Shown here: positions 9,014 through 21,000 of the stretch, in pieces
How positions within the stretch are numbered: position 1 is the stretch's first letter
Layout of the letters: every line of letters begins with the position of its first letter
The notes under the pieces: generated by a model
What the model was told of the DNA's origin: nothing
The model's input: the letters and a program-made list of their open reading frames with translations, nothing else
Database searches by the model: none
Source of the DNA: Ottelia alismoides
Taxonomy: Eukaryota; Streptophyta; Magnoliopsida; Alismatales; Hydrocharitaceae
Direction: 5' to 3'
Length of the DNA: 64,000 bases
Assembly: GCA_037367405.1 (NCBI GenBank)
Contig: JAZKJV010008264.1
Location: 2,110,001-2,174,000 of the forward strand
Position numbers and translations under genes: made by a program

Positions 9014-9205
9014 ATGACAGTGTAGCTACAACTGTAGAGGACTTAGCTTTTGCCTCCGTGGTTCCTTGCAACCATACGCCCCTTGCGGCGTTGCCCCTTG
9101 CGGCATTAACATGACAGTGTAGGTACAACTGTAGAGGACTTAGCTTTTGCCTCTGTGGTTCCTTGCAACCATACGCCCCTTGCGGCGCTGCCCCTTGCGG
9201 CTAAT
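9014..9205. repeat. Roughly 97-bp tandem duplication in the LTR
   Basis: Two copies starting CATGACAGTGTAG, each containing GTAGAGGACTTAGCTTTTGC and ending in GCCCCTTGCGGC units. The right LTR (about 14134-14340) has one extra GCGCTGCCCCTTGCG unit, which accounts for the 15-bp length difference between the LTRs. Confidence 0.9.
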
Positions 9206-10802
9206 ACGACCCCTTGCGGTCGACCATGTGACTCCTTATGAGTCTGTGCCTTAAATTTGACTTACTGTTATCAAACTTTATTCTTTTATAAATAAAATGC
9301 TTCATGTTATTTACTTATTTTTTTCATTAATGAAAACCATCAAATATTCTTCTTGCTGTGCGTACGTGAATCAATTTATACATATGATTTCATGGTATTA
9401 ACAACAACTTTATTAACATCTGTATTTATTCACGTCATAGATGCAGTATCGTGTGTATAACAAAGTAATTTAAGTCGTCTATCGTTGGACTAACATTTAG
9501 AATAATCGTATATATGCGTGAATTAATAAACATTATGTTGTTCTGACTGTTGTTGTATAAATGGGAAAATCCTTTCATTACTTCAAAACATAATCATAGC
9601 TCTATCTCTACACATAAAATCATGTAAGCAATTGTCCACAGTGGTTAATTAATACATGTTTTAAATCTAAGGGAGATGTCATCGCAGATAATCCACCTGT
9701 GAGTAATGTATTTGTGGGGTATTAAATCATTTTGTAATCTATACACGTGAAGTACTTCTATAAAAAAATGAAGTTTGTAGTTAGATAATGTTGCACACAT
9801 GCATATTTCAACATAACGTATGAATCTAATCACATATTAATTACACACTTGCATCTTCTATACCATTACAAAACAAATCAAGTATTTTGACCACTAATAA
9901 TTTTAACTTATTACTCGTATGATATCTTTCACCATTATGAGAATTTGTTTGAATGTCCCACTTGCTATGCAGACAGAGTTTCGATTTCAGAGCTTGTAGG
10001 TATATAAAAAAAATATACAGACCGATAGCAACACCTATGATTTAAACCATGACGAGCAATATTGTGGGATAATGTGAACCATATAAGTAAATGAATCAAA
10101 CATCACCCCTCCAACACATAATGGTCTATTATAGTACAGATCCTAATGTCCCACACTAAATACGGTTATTGATTATAAGTAGTATCATACGGGTCCGTCA
10201 ATATCATCTAGACGTCTTGTTGAAATCGAATCAAATCATATATAAGGACAAATATAAATATATATATATAGTCTTTCGAGATCGTATTTCGTGAGTAATC
10301 ATTGTTCGTACGAAGTCCAAGACCAATACATACTCAGAAATCGGAATCCTAAAGCCGATACATACGTTTAGAAATCGAAATCCTAAAACCGATACATACG
10401 AGAGATCGATTTTAATGTAATCAATAATTATACGAAATCCTAGACCGATACATACCTCGAATCCGAATCAAACACCTTTAAACCGCAGTTGCTCGATCGT
10501 GACTCCGACCACTCCATTAGCCTCCCCGCTCCATCGATCTTTCATTGTCATCTCCTACGATGAAGGACTCGCGATCATATCTCTCCCTCTCTAACTCTCT
10601 TCCTCTTCTCTCTCTCTCTCAAGATGCAATGGAAAAGGGATAGTGTGAAATTGACATTGGTTTTGGGAGAGGGCTTTTTATGGTTATCAAAGAGAGGGAT
10701 TTAATGGAATATTAACTCCCATTCAATGTGGTATAAAGAATGGTAATAATAGGTCATTGAAGGGGATTTTTTTTTAATTCTATAATGTTCTTGGCCGTTA
10801 CA

Positions 10803-10830
10803 ATCTACCATCCTTAAAGAAAATTTCGTC
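10803..10830 (-). other. Polypurine tract region of the Gypsy element
   Basis: Read on the minus strand this is GAAATTTTCTTTAAGGATGG followed by TAGAT and the LTR start. In the same strand TCGAGGACGAAATT just upstream resembles the last codons of plant Gypsy pol (…EDE-I-L…) that lie directly before the PPT. Confidence 0.7.
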
Positions 10831-11249
10831 CTCGAAATTTGTTCGTAATGAGACATACTATAGATCATGGGTTCCTTTTGCATCTCTATTTTTATGAACA
10901 CTTTTTATTGGTATGGACTAACTTTTGATCCCGTCATAGGTGCTCATCCCCATCATGCTAACGAACGCGTGATTTAGAAGATCTTCTATAAATGCTTCTC
11001 GAAGCTATCATGTTACACGAATGATAACCTTGTATTCTAAGCAATCTCTTCTATATGAAGACGCCTATCCGTACTGCGTACATAATTATAGGTACATTCT
11101 CCCAAATTATGTAATCTCTAGATTATCCTATCTGATTGATCATAAGTTTTCAAGTAAAAAGGAAAGTAACTTAAATCAAGTATCTATAACCTCATAAAAA
11201 AAAATTTTCCATGACTAAGTTGTATATCTCCTGTCCTAATCTCACATAA
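10831..11249 (-). other. Eroded 3' part of Gypsy pol, not readable
   Basis: Between the PPT and the integrase remnant. In a complete Gypsy element the integrase C-terminus and a chromodomain would be here. I could not align any motif with confidence; the stretch is AT-rich and stop-rich in all frames. Confidence 0.4.
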
Positions 11250-11660
11250 TTGATGTTGGGATATCATCTAGGCTAAAAATCTCATTTCCATCCAGTTATA
11301 TCAGACTCTTCGTTGATTGATCCAGGTGAATTGGTAAGAGGTGAGTTGACATGATCGATCAGTAATAATAAAATCCATCATGGATATGCTTGCAAACCCA
11401 TCTTCTTGTCTCCAAAGGATGTACATATGTACATGGCTGACATATTTCTGATGTTCAATTTAGAATTGCAAGAGACAAGGAATAAATTCAGCAAAGTCTT
11501 TCTTCATCCTCTAGCACCATAAATTTCATATAGACCTTTATGCATTTTTGTATGCTTGGGTGAATGGTATTTTATGAGCTTCATCTAAGGCCTCATACCT
11601 TAACTTATTATCATCAAGAATCCAAAATATGTAAGGGTATCTCACATTGCCCATCGATTT
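11250..11660 (-). pseudogene. Gypsy integrase remnant
   Basis: The minus strand read through stops gives a recognisable integrase N-terminal region: DDNKLRYEALDEAH, then a Tyr/Lys-rich stretch, MKKDFAEFIPC (the zinc-binding region upstream of the catalytic core), IEHQKY and MDFI. In intact Gypsy integrases these correspond to the HHCC zinc finger and the start of the rve core, which catalyse insertion of the cDNA. At least four in-frame stops interrupt it and the catalytic DDE residues are not visible. It lies downstream of the RT remnant, the Gypsy order. The match is from memory of the family, so a profile search would settle it. Confidence 0.75.
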
Positions 11661-11859
11661 AATTTATAAAATAAAATTCTTCTTTCTTGGACGTTTCAAT
11701 TTTTTAAAAGATCGGCATCTTTTTCTGCTACCTTGAACCTTTATATTATCTCAATATTTTTAATTGTCTCGATAATCTCGCCAATCAAAGAAAAATAATA
11801 TCTACTAACTACAAGTCAATAGAGATTTCATCTTGATTAAGATCAATTCCAATATCGTC
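11661..11859 (-). other. Gypsy RNase H region, eroded
   Basis: The stretch between the RT and IN remnants. On the minus strand only scattered residues (for example EIIETIKN) recall the region after RT. No RNase H motif is confidently readable. Confidence 0.35.
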
Positions 11860-12065
11860 AATAATGTGACATGACTAGAAAAATGATTTTGTCCAACAAA
11901 AGTTATAATCAGATATAAAGCTGGTGTTGGAGTAGGGTCTCAAATACAATATTGAGATGTACTTGGTGGTTCTCCCTATCACATGAGTATATAGCATTAT
12001 CATCCACAATTATGATCTTAAAGTCATCCAAGTATTCTGAAAATATCTTATTCATGGCTCGATTT
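11860..12065 (-). pseudogene. Gypsy reverse-transcriptase remnant
   Basis: The minus strand encodes MNKIFSEYLDDF..VDDNAIYS..HLNIVFETLLQHQLYI, matching the core of plant Ty3/Gypsy RT (MNxxFxxYLDxFxxxxxDDILxYSxxxxxHxxHLxxVxxxLxxxxLY). The catalytic motif reads VDDN where functional copies have IDDI, so the two Asp remain but the following residues have changed. Stops follow within 50 codons. The N-terminal half of RT, protease and gag are not readable between 12066 and 13030, so the copy cannot make its own proteins. Confidence 0.85.
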
Positions 12066-13030
12066 AATTTATATGCCTAATTATCTTTGAATAGACATCT
12101 CATCCCATAATTGGTTGGCTAAATCATTGGTCCAAAGCAGCAAACCAATGATCCAAAGTAGTAACTATTCATCCCATACCTTATCACATTTCAACAATGA
12201 AGGTGACGACTGTGAATTATCATTCTTTTCTCAAAGAGCATAAATGCCTCCTTATGGAGAAATATCGTGAAAAAAAACTTCCTTGTATAGTCGCTATTGT
12301 AACAAATTCTTTAATCTTTTAATTCCATGATATGTATGAGGAGCTTCTGAAATCAATGTAATTTTTGGAACAACATCAATGAATAATTCCACTTATCAAT
12401 AAGAAGGTAATCTCAAATAATCATCCGAAAATATATATAGAAAAAAAAATCCCACAACAACTAATTCTCAATATATAATTGAGATGATTGTGTATCAACC
12501 ACGAACCAAATATGTTATGTACAATCTAACTAATAGTTCACTTGCTTCTAATTTGCACATATCCTCTTTCCATACTACTCCAACTTTATAACTTGATCGC
12601 ATACCCATTGACCATCTCATTATAATGTTAAGATTTGAAGAATTCCAACCTCTTGTATGCATTTAATAACCTCAACCATCTCTTGTATCTAATGCTCGAT
12701 TTTCTCCATATCATGTTCATACTTCAAGATAAAGGGTCGTCGTTGTGAATAAAGATCTTCATAATAAATAAATCAAAGTTCTTATAATGGCGCTATTGCC
12801 ATTTAGTCATCACTGTTCATCAACTTAAGTAATTTTTTTCTTGTGTCTCCACGACAACCTCCTTTTTTTGATGACTCGTGGTTCTTGTTTGCCTTAATTC
12901 AACAATGAAAGGCTATCTAATTTAGAAAACCCAAAGGGTCAACTAGGTGTATATAGTGCCTAGGTCTTAACCTATTCCTCTAAGTATAGGGTCACTATCA
13001 ATTGTGGATATCTTATGCCCAGAGGAACTC
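12066..13030 (-). other. Leader and gag region of the Gypsy element, unreadable
   Basis: About 965 bp of AT-rich sequence on the 5' side (minus strand) of the RT remnant. There is no ORF over 60 codons with a Gag or protease motif. A small imperfect repeat (ATCATTGGTCCAAAG / CCAATGATCCAAAG) lies near 12123-12160. Confidence 0.45.
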
Positions 13031-13044
13031 TGGCTCTGATACCA
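13031..13044 (-). other. Primer-binding site, initiator tRNA-Met type
   Basis: TGGCTCTGATACCA on the plus strand is TGGTATCAGAGCCA on the minus strand, the standard plant tRNA-iMet primer site, two bases from the right LTR. It sets the element's orientation. Confidence 0.93.
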
Positions 13045-13046
13045 TT

Positions 13047-15937
13047 TGTAACGGAACGGATCGTGATGCCTGGCGGAAGCATGTAACTTGAATTCGCATG
13101 ACCGAACCGTTACCGACTCATGCATGGTAATCATTGAGCATACCAGAAAATCACTCTCAAAACGATCCATAAAATCCAATTCAACTGAGAGTTCTATTAT
13201 TACAACATCTATAAAGGGTATACTTGTAAAAGAACTAAACAATTTCTCAACATGGATCCCTGTTCCAGTGGGCATACAAATATCCACCATGAATCATGCA
13301 ATATCCATACCGCATTGAATATCTTGTTTTTGTCGCATGAACTTGAATGCTTGATCAAACTTGTTCTTCACCTGAAATAATTAAACATAATTTGCATGAG
13401 CCTAATGCCCAGTATGTATCGGGGTCCATGCCTGGGAATTCTAACGGTCGTTTAACTCATTATATCTCATGCACTAGAATTTTCATGGAAAAATATCATT
13501 ACGTGCCTAGTTGTTCCCATGCATGTCTAAGATCGATTCCTAACATGTACAATTTGCATTCTTTGATGACCATAGGTATACATATGCAGATTTCATAAGA
13601 AAACATGGATATGCATATAATTTGCATAAGTAGATATGACAACCAATTCTTTCAACTTGTGGGGCCTATTTCATAAAATACATGAAAATTACATACTTCT
13701 TAAATCATATACATCATTTTGCATATTAACCCCCGTAACTTTGATGGTTTAACTTTCTTAAACCACTTTTTGTATGATATGTAATGGTTCATTATCACAT
13801 TAATCATTCTCTTGCATAACATATACTGGTTTATCATTAATTAAACCAATTTCTTACATAACATGTTATAAACTATTTTTTTTATACCTTGTAATGATTT
13901 ATCTTTATAAATCATTTCCTTGCACCCTTGTAATGATTTATTTTTATAAACCATTTATTTCGTAACTTATAATGATTTACCGTTATAAATCGTTAATTTC
14001 GTAACTTGTAATGATTTATCTTTATAAATCATTTCATTGCATACTTGTAATGGTTTACTTTATAAACCATTTATTTCATAACTTTCGTGTACGTATCTTA
14101 TTATACGTTTTCAACCGCTGGCACTTGCGGTCCATGACAGTGTAGCTACAACTGTAGAGGACTTAGCTTTTGCCTCCGTGGTTCCTTGCAACCATACGCC
14201 CCTTGCGGTGTTGCCCCTTGCGGCATTAACATGACAGTGTAGGTACAACTGTAGAGGACTTAGCTTTTGCCTCTGTGGTTCCTTGCAACCATACGCCCCT
14301 TACGGCGCTGCCCCTTGCGGCGCTGCCCCTTGCGGCTAATACGACCCCTTGCGGTCGACCATGTGACTCCTTATGAGTCTGTGCCTTAAATTTGACTTAT
14401 TGTTATCAAACTTTATTCTTTTATAAATAAAATGCTTCATGTTATTTACTTATTTTTTTCATTAATGAAAACCATCAAATATTCTTCTTGCTGTGCGTAC
14501 GTGAATCAATTTATACATATGATTTCATGGTATTAACAACAACTTTATTAACATCTGTATTTATTCACGTCATAGATGCAGTATCGTGTGTATAACAAAG
14601 TAATTTAAGTCGTCTATCGTTGGACTAACATTTAGAATAATCGTATATATGCGTGAATTAATAAACATTATGTTGTTCTGACTGTTGTTGTATAAATGGG
14701 AAAATCCTTTCATTACTTCAAAACATAATCATAGCTCTATCTCTACACATAAAATCATGTAAGCAATTGTCCACAGTGGTTAATTAATACATGTTTTAAA
14801 TCTAAGGGAGATGTCATCGCAGATAATCCACCTGTGAGTAATGTATTTGTGGGGTATTAAATCATTTTGTAATCTATACACGTGAAGTACTTCTATAAAA
14901 AAATGAAGTTTGTAGTTAGATAATGTTGCACACATGCATATTTCAACATAACGTATGAATCTAATCACATATTAATTACACACTTGCATCTTCTATACCA
15001 TTACAAAACAAATCAAGTATTTTGACCACTAATAATTTTAACTTATTACTCGTATGATATCTTTCACCATTATGAGAATTTGTTTGAATGTCCCACTTGC
15101 TATGCAGACAGTGTTTCGATTTCAGAGCTTGTAGGTATATAAAAAAAATATACAGACCGATAGCAACACCTATGATTTAAACCATGACGAGCAATATTGT
15201 GGGATAATGTGAACCATATAAGTAAATGAATCAAACATCACCCCTCCAACACATAATGGTCTATTATAGTACAGATCCTAATGTCCCACACTAAATACGG
15301 TTATTGATTATAAGTAGTATCATACGGGTCCGTCAATATCATCTAGACGTCTTGTTGAAATCGAATCAAATCATATATAAGGACAAATATAAATATATAT
15401 ATATAGTCTTTCGAGATCGTATTTCATGAGTAATCATTGTTTGTACGAAGTCCAAGACCAATACATACTCAGAAATCGGAATCCTAAAGCCGATACATAC
15501 GTTTAGAAATCGAAATCCTAAAACCGATACATACGAGAGATCGATTTTAATGTAATCAATAATTATACGAAATCCTAGACCGATACATACCTCGAATCCG
15601 AATCAAACACCTTTAAACCGCAGTTGCTCGATCGTGACTCCGACCACTCCATTAGCCTCCCCGCTCCATCGATCTTTCATTGTCATCTCCTACGATGAAG
15701 GACTCGCGATCATATCTCTCCCTCTCTAACTCTCTTCCTCTTCTCTCTCTCTCTCAAGATGCAATGGAAAAGGGATGGTGTGAAATTGACATTGGTTTTG
15801 GGAGAGGGCTTTTTATGGTTATCAAAGAGAGGGATTTAATGGAATATTAACTCCCATTCAATGTGGTATAAAGAATGGTAATAATAGGTCATTGAAGGGG
15901 ATTTTTTTTTAATTCTATAATGTTCTTGGCCGTTACA
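13047..15937 (-). repeat. 5' LTR (right copy) of the Gypsy element
   Basis: 2891 bp, nearly identical to 7927-10802 except for about 14 substitutions and one extra 15-bp unit near 14320. Followed by the GTTTT duplication at 15938-15942. Confidence 0.95.
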
Positions 15938-15942
15938 GTTTT

Positions 15943-16310
15943 ACTCGGAGTTGTAATGTGGTCTTCTCCCAGACATATAGGAGTTTCCATTAGTTTCTTC
16001 TCCTGACTAAGTGCCCTTCATAAAAAAGAGTGCTTCCTTAAATATTGATCTCACTAAAGCTTTTGATTTAACAAATTATTTGTTCATTCTTAAAAATCCT
16101 AAGACTGATGCTTTGGCCAACAGTTGATTGGTGGGATCTAAAATTGCATCACCATGTCTATATCCTTCTTGGTACTTGTAAATGGATGCCCTTATGACCT
16201 CTTCGGGTTGTGGACTACATCGTGGTGACCTGGGTGACTCACCACTCTTTACAGTTGATGCGGAAACTCTAACCTCTACGATGGATTTGGAGGTTGGCAA
16301 GGAGGATTGG
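15943..16310. other. No gene assigned
   Basis: Continuation of the locus interrupted by the Gypsy element. The minus-strand frame 16076-16339 (87 codons) has no family resemblance and its start lies inside the neighbouring LTR, so it is not called. Confidence 0.5.
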
Positions 16311-16507
16311 TGCAACTTTCCATGCTTAGTTCCCCGCATCGTTTTGACGAAAAACTAGCCCTGACAATTGTTGGAACGGTCTGATTGAATTTATTGATAA
16401 CCACACAAATTGCTTTAGCTCAAGTAGTCAAGTAATAATTCCAATCTCTTATAACACACTCTCACATTTCTTAAGTATCTGATGTGTGACTATGTTCGAG
16501 TGTTACA
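16311..16507 (+). repeat. Old solo LTR, same family as 63783-63989
   Basis: 197 bp starting TGCAACTTTCC (decayed TGTAAC) and ending TGTTACA. It aligns along its length with 63783-63989, sharing AACTAGCCCTGACAA, GACAACC-type and AAGTAGTCAAGTAAT-type blocks. The bases after it (ATTGAGATC) could be a decayed ATTGGTATC primer site. No second LTR is nearby. Confidence 0.75.
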
Positions 16508-16634
16508 ATTGAGATCTACATTGAGAGGCTCATCCTGAGTCCTGATGCATTTTATTTGTGCGGATGAGCTTCTATTCTTCCACAGAGGATGGAGGGGAGG
16601 GCGGTAGCTCTATTACTATAGAATATGTTGTATT

Positions 16635-16926
16635 TGTTGGGGATAATAGGGGGAGTATCTTAAATCCCTTTCCTGCAACAAAGATGGCACAACAACAATA
16701 TAGGCTCCCCACTCGAGAATCAAATGGCAACAATAACAAACAACCACACACGCAACCACAAAAGATCAAGATTTTTACATGGAAACCCTTATTCGATGTG
16801 AGCAAGGAAAAAACCAAGGGACAAGACCAACAAGAAATCCACTATGGTCAAGGTGAGCTAAATGTTCTTTCGGTTTTATTGTCCAACAAAATCAATATAC
16901 AAGCCACAAGCACAATCCAATAGTTC
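16635..16926 (-). repeat. 3' LTR of an older Copia element, inner part
   Basis: Read on the minus strand it resembles the R/U5 end of Tork/Tnt1-type LTRs (AGTGGATTTCTTGTTGG, then a C/T-rich stretch and TTTTGTGGTTGCGTGTGTGG) and would end at CCCCAACA (16635). Its other part is 24206-24671, on the far side of the CACTA insertion. The 16635 boundary is inferred from the usual CCCCAACA end. The plus-strand ORF covering this stretch is not a gene. Confidence 0.6.
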
Positions 16927-17300
16927 TTCTACAAGAAACTATCATTGCAAACAAAGTGCGACTGGGTGCACACGATGTGGTGCACTTGGCGAGCACATGT
17001 GCTTGCTCATAGCCTAGCGAGCACTTAGGTTGCGCATGTGCTCACCAGCCTGATCGCCCTTTTGAATCTAGAGGCGCGGTTATGTTTTTGTAAATGTGCG
17101 AGCACTTGAATAGCACAAGTGCTCGCCCTGCTGTGCTCGCCCAATTGAAATTCAAGGCGCGGTTGGATCACCGCGTGTCAATTTTTGGGCGAGCACCTAA
17201 AGAAGCACTGAGAAAGCATATAAGTGTGCTTGTCCACGCCCGTAAACAGAACGCCGGGCACCCTTTTTCGTCATTCATGCGTGACTCCCTCATTCCTTCA
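16927..17300. repeat. Left subterminal repeats of the CACTA element
   Basis: GCGAGCAC/GTGCTCGC motifs in both orientations occur at about 16998, 17023, 17037, 17100, 17117, 17131 and 17190. Such arrays are where the accessory protein (TNPA in maize Spm) binds; that role here is inferred from the family. Confidence 0.85.
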
Positions 17301-18044
17301 TCTCTCTCCGACAATCCGTGCTCCGCCATTACCGCGTCGAGGGACTTACGTTTGACTATTCAATCACACACACACACACACACTCCTCTTTAGGTATATC
17401 TTATTATCCTTTCTCTCTTTTTTGCTATTTCATTCGATTTCATACTTGCTTTAGAGATTTAGGGTTTTGATGTTGTTGATTGTTTTGTTCTTAAATTTAA
17501 TATCACTAATTGTTAACCTTGTTGCTTATGCTTCATATAGTTGTTTAATATGTAGTTATTATTAGATTTAAGTAAATATTTGTCTAATATAGATGAAATA
17601 TTATAGGTATGTCAAGTGTTTGATTAAATGACACAACAAGTAAAGTGCTTAAATAGTGATATAGGTGAATGTTAATATAGATGGGATGAGAGATAAATTA
17701 GTTTCATAACACTAGGTTAATAACATTAGGTTCATTGACAAGTGTCATAAGACTAGTTTAGTAATACTAGGGAATGTTGATATAGAGAAGTACCGTAACA
17801 CTAGTTTCATACCACTAGGTTCATTGAAAGAGTTGATGGGAGATACAAAACCTTTTAGAAATAAAAAAGCTTGTGAGAATGACCATATTTTAGTAAGTTT
17901 GAATCCTTATGGACAGGCTCAAGTGATAAAATAATTAAGACACTTATCTTCTCATCTTTTATCTCAATAATGGGTTAGGTTTACGTATTCCTTACATATT
18001 TTCCTGGATTTAACATTATAAATTGTTTCATTCAGGTTGACAAT
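17301..18044. other. 5' untranslated region / promoter stretch of the CACTA element
   Basis: AT-rich, with a short (CA)n at 17367-17386 and ACACTAGGTT-type repeats around 17700-17830. No reading frame resembles a protein. It would contain the transposase promoter, but I see no decisive TATA box. Confidence 0.5.
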
Positions 18045-21000
18045 ATGACTAATAGAGAGTGGATGTACAACCGTATAATAGATGGACATGTAGCAGATAC
18101 TTTTCAAAGAGGTGTTCAGGAATTTATACAATTTGCTTACGCACAAGGTTCCCGTATCGTGGATTCAGATGGAACTATCTTGTGTCCGTGTCAAAGATGT
18201 CGTTTAATGAGGAAGAGATCCAAGGATGAAATTCAGTTACATCTTTATAAAATGGATTTCATTGAAGGATATCAGATTTGGTGGAGGCATGATGAGAATT
18301 ACGAAAATAGGATGAATAATGCGGAAGAAGCGGACAATAATAATCCTTTTAGAGATATGATTATGAAAGTTGCGGGTTCAGATTTTAATTCTACTTTTTT
18401 AGATGATGAGGAACCATATGGAGAGTTCGCAAAATTCTACGAGCTGTTGAAAAAAGCAGAAGAGTCATTTTGGTTGTGTTGCAAGACATATTCAAAACTC
18501 TCTGCGGTTTCGGATCTTCTATCGATGAAGATGGAGTATAATATGACCGATCGTATTTTGATGCAATGCTAAGGATTATTAAGAAAATGTTACTAGAAGA
18601 TGCAGAATTATCTGATAATTATTACAAAACGAAAAAGATGATGCAGAAGATGTGTTTAGCGGAAGTTAAATTAGACTCTTGCATAAATCATCATATTTTA
18701 TATTACGGTGAACATCATCATTTACAACGATGTCCTAAATGTGACGAGCTAAGATATCAGGAAGCTAGTAAGAGTGGAATAAAAATCTCGAAAAAGATTT
18801 TACGTTATTTCCCGTTGACTCCGAGATTGAAACGGCTATATTATTGCAAAGAAACGACGAAGCATATGACATGGCACACGGAACATAAAGTTGATGAGTA
18901 CATGGAGCATCCACCCAAGTTTGATTGTTGGAAAGTATTGATGTCAGCTTTTCCTACATTTTACAAAGAAAAGAGGAATTGTGTTATAGGTTTATGTACA
19001 AACGGGTTTAATCCTCATGGAAGAAGTAAAGATTACTCTTACTGGCCAGTAATGACAACACCATACAATCTACCACATAGTTATGTAATAAGCGACAGTT
19101 TATTTTTCTTTCGTTGTTGGTACCAGGACCAACACATCCGGGAAAATATATAGACGTTTATTTACGTCCTCTTATAGATGAGTTGAAAATGTTATGTATC
19201 GATTGAGTTGATACATAAGATGCAAATAAAAGACAAATATTTAACATGAAAGTAGCTCTTCTTTGGATGATAAATGACTTCCCGGCATATGGAATGTTAT
19301 CTGAATGGAGTACGCATGGACGTAAAAGTTGTCCATATTGTATGGAGAGTACTAAATCATTCCAGCTTTAACACGGTCAGAAATCATGTTTTTTTATTAT
19401 CACAGATGTTTTCTTCCAAACAATCATCCATATCGAAGACATAAGCAGTCATTTAAAAACAATACAATTGATCTTTTAGATCCCCCACCATTCAAGACAT
19501 GCGATACGATATTATCAAGCTTGAAAGAATTGGAGAAATCAGTCTTAGAAAATAGAGAAAATAAAAAAAAATCTTCCTGATTTTGGTGACAGTCATAATT
19601 GGATTAAGAAGAGTATATTTTGAGATCTACCATATTGGAGTAAGTTACTGATACAATACAACTTAGATGTTATGCATATAGAGAAAAATGTATTTGATAA
19701 CATCTTCTATACTGTTATGAATGTAACCGGTCGATCAAAAGATACAGTAAAGTCTCGTCGTGATTTACAAATCATATGCAATCGGTTAGAGTTGCATATA
19801 AAGGAACATGATAATAGAAGGGTTGAACTTCTCAAAGCGAATTATACCTTAGACAGAAATAAAGTTAAGCTTGTCTGCGAATGGACAAGTAAATTGAAGT
19901 TTCCAAATGGATACGCATCAAATTTCTCCAATTTGGTCGATTTAAAGAAGTTTTCATTTAAGGGAATGAAAAGTTATGACTGTCATGTTTAATGGAAAGA
20001 TTACTACAGTTAGTGTTCAGAGGATTGTTACCAAAAAATGTTGTCGATGTTCTTTCAGATGTTAGCAGATTTTTTCCGTGTTCTATGCTCGTCACGCATA
20101 CATCGCATTGAGATGGATTATCTTTATAAAAATATTCTTGTGATTATATGTAACTTGGAGAAGATATTTCCGCCGTCATTTTTTGATTCAATGGAGCATC
20201 TGATGATTCATATTCCATATGAAGCAAAAGTAGAAGGGCCAATAAAATATCGTTGGATGTATCTATTTGAAAGGTATTTAAAAATATTATAATCTTCTTG
20301 CATTCTTTACTATTTGAATAAAATGTTAACATATTTCCATATAGGTTTATGTTCTTTCTTAAAAGAAAGGTCCAAGTTGAAGGATCAATACGTTCGCAAT
20401 ATATATATATATATATAAAGAAGTCGCAACATTCTGCGGTAGGTATCTTACAGAAGATGCGGAGACATTCCACAACAAATTTAGGAGGAATGCGACAATT
20501 TACTCGGAGGAAGAACCTTGTATCGGTATCTTTCGTCAATCCACTCAGCTCATAGGAAAGGCAACTGAACGTTTATTATCAAAACAGGAGAAGGATGCTG
20601 CAGAGTTATACGTATTAGACAATTGCGAGAAAATAACACCATATGTTAAGTAAGTATTTGTATTACTTTATGTATATATGTAAATTCAATTTCAATTAAT
20701 TCTGATGTTTCTTTTACTAATTTTAGGGAATTTATTAAGAAAATTATCGAGGAAAATCCTATGCATTCAGATGACGAAGTTCTGAGCGTCTATAGGAATC
20801 AATTTCCAGTTTGGTTTAAAAACCGCTCAAAACAGTTGGACGGTGGTGATTTTTATTCTCATATTTTAAAATATTTTGGAGAAGGAACTATTTAAGATCC
20901 GAACTTACAACTCTTGCTACAGCAATGGTTATCGTTTTCATACCTTCAATTCCGATAAATATTTAACAACTTAGAATCAGGAGTGATGGTTCGTGGATCT

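Larger units (their letters stand above)
7927..10802 (-). repeat. 3' LTR (left copy) of the Gypsy element
   Basis: 2876 bp, TGTAACGG..CCGTTACA. It holds an array of short hairpins (8760-8965), a conserved hairpin (8994-9012), a roughly 97-bp tandem duplication (about 9014-9205) and a CT-rich stretch near 10580-10620. The small ORFs recur unchanged in the right LTR and have no family resemblance, so they are not annotated as genes. Confidence 0.95.
7927..15937 (-). mobile_element. Complete Ty3/Gypsy-type LTR retrotransposon (8.0 kb)
   Basis: Two long direct repeats (7927-10802 and 13047-15937) begin TGTAACGG and end CCGTTACA and are bounded by a perfect GTTTT target duplication (7922-7926 and 15938-15942). 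The primer-binding site (13031-13044) and the polypurine end (10803 on) place the element on the minus strand, with the right LTR as its 5' LTR. The 2.2-kb interior keeps only eroded reverse-transcriptase and integrase sequence, in the order RT then IN typical of Gypsy elements. Long LTRs and the pol tail before the PPT suggest a Tekay/Del-like chromovirus, which is inference. By eye the LTRs differ at about 14 positions plus one 15-bp repeat unit. Confidence 0.93.

Noticed and set aside
13031..13044. Possible tRNA gene
   Set aside because: Only the tRNA 3'-end complement used as a primer site is present; there is no cloverleaf around it. Same for 35215, 48991 and 60413.
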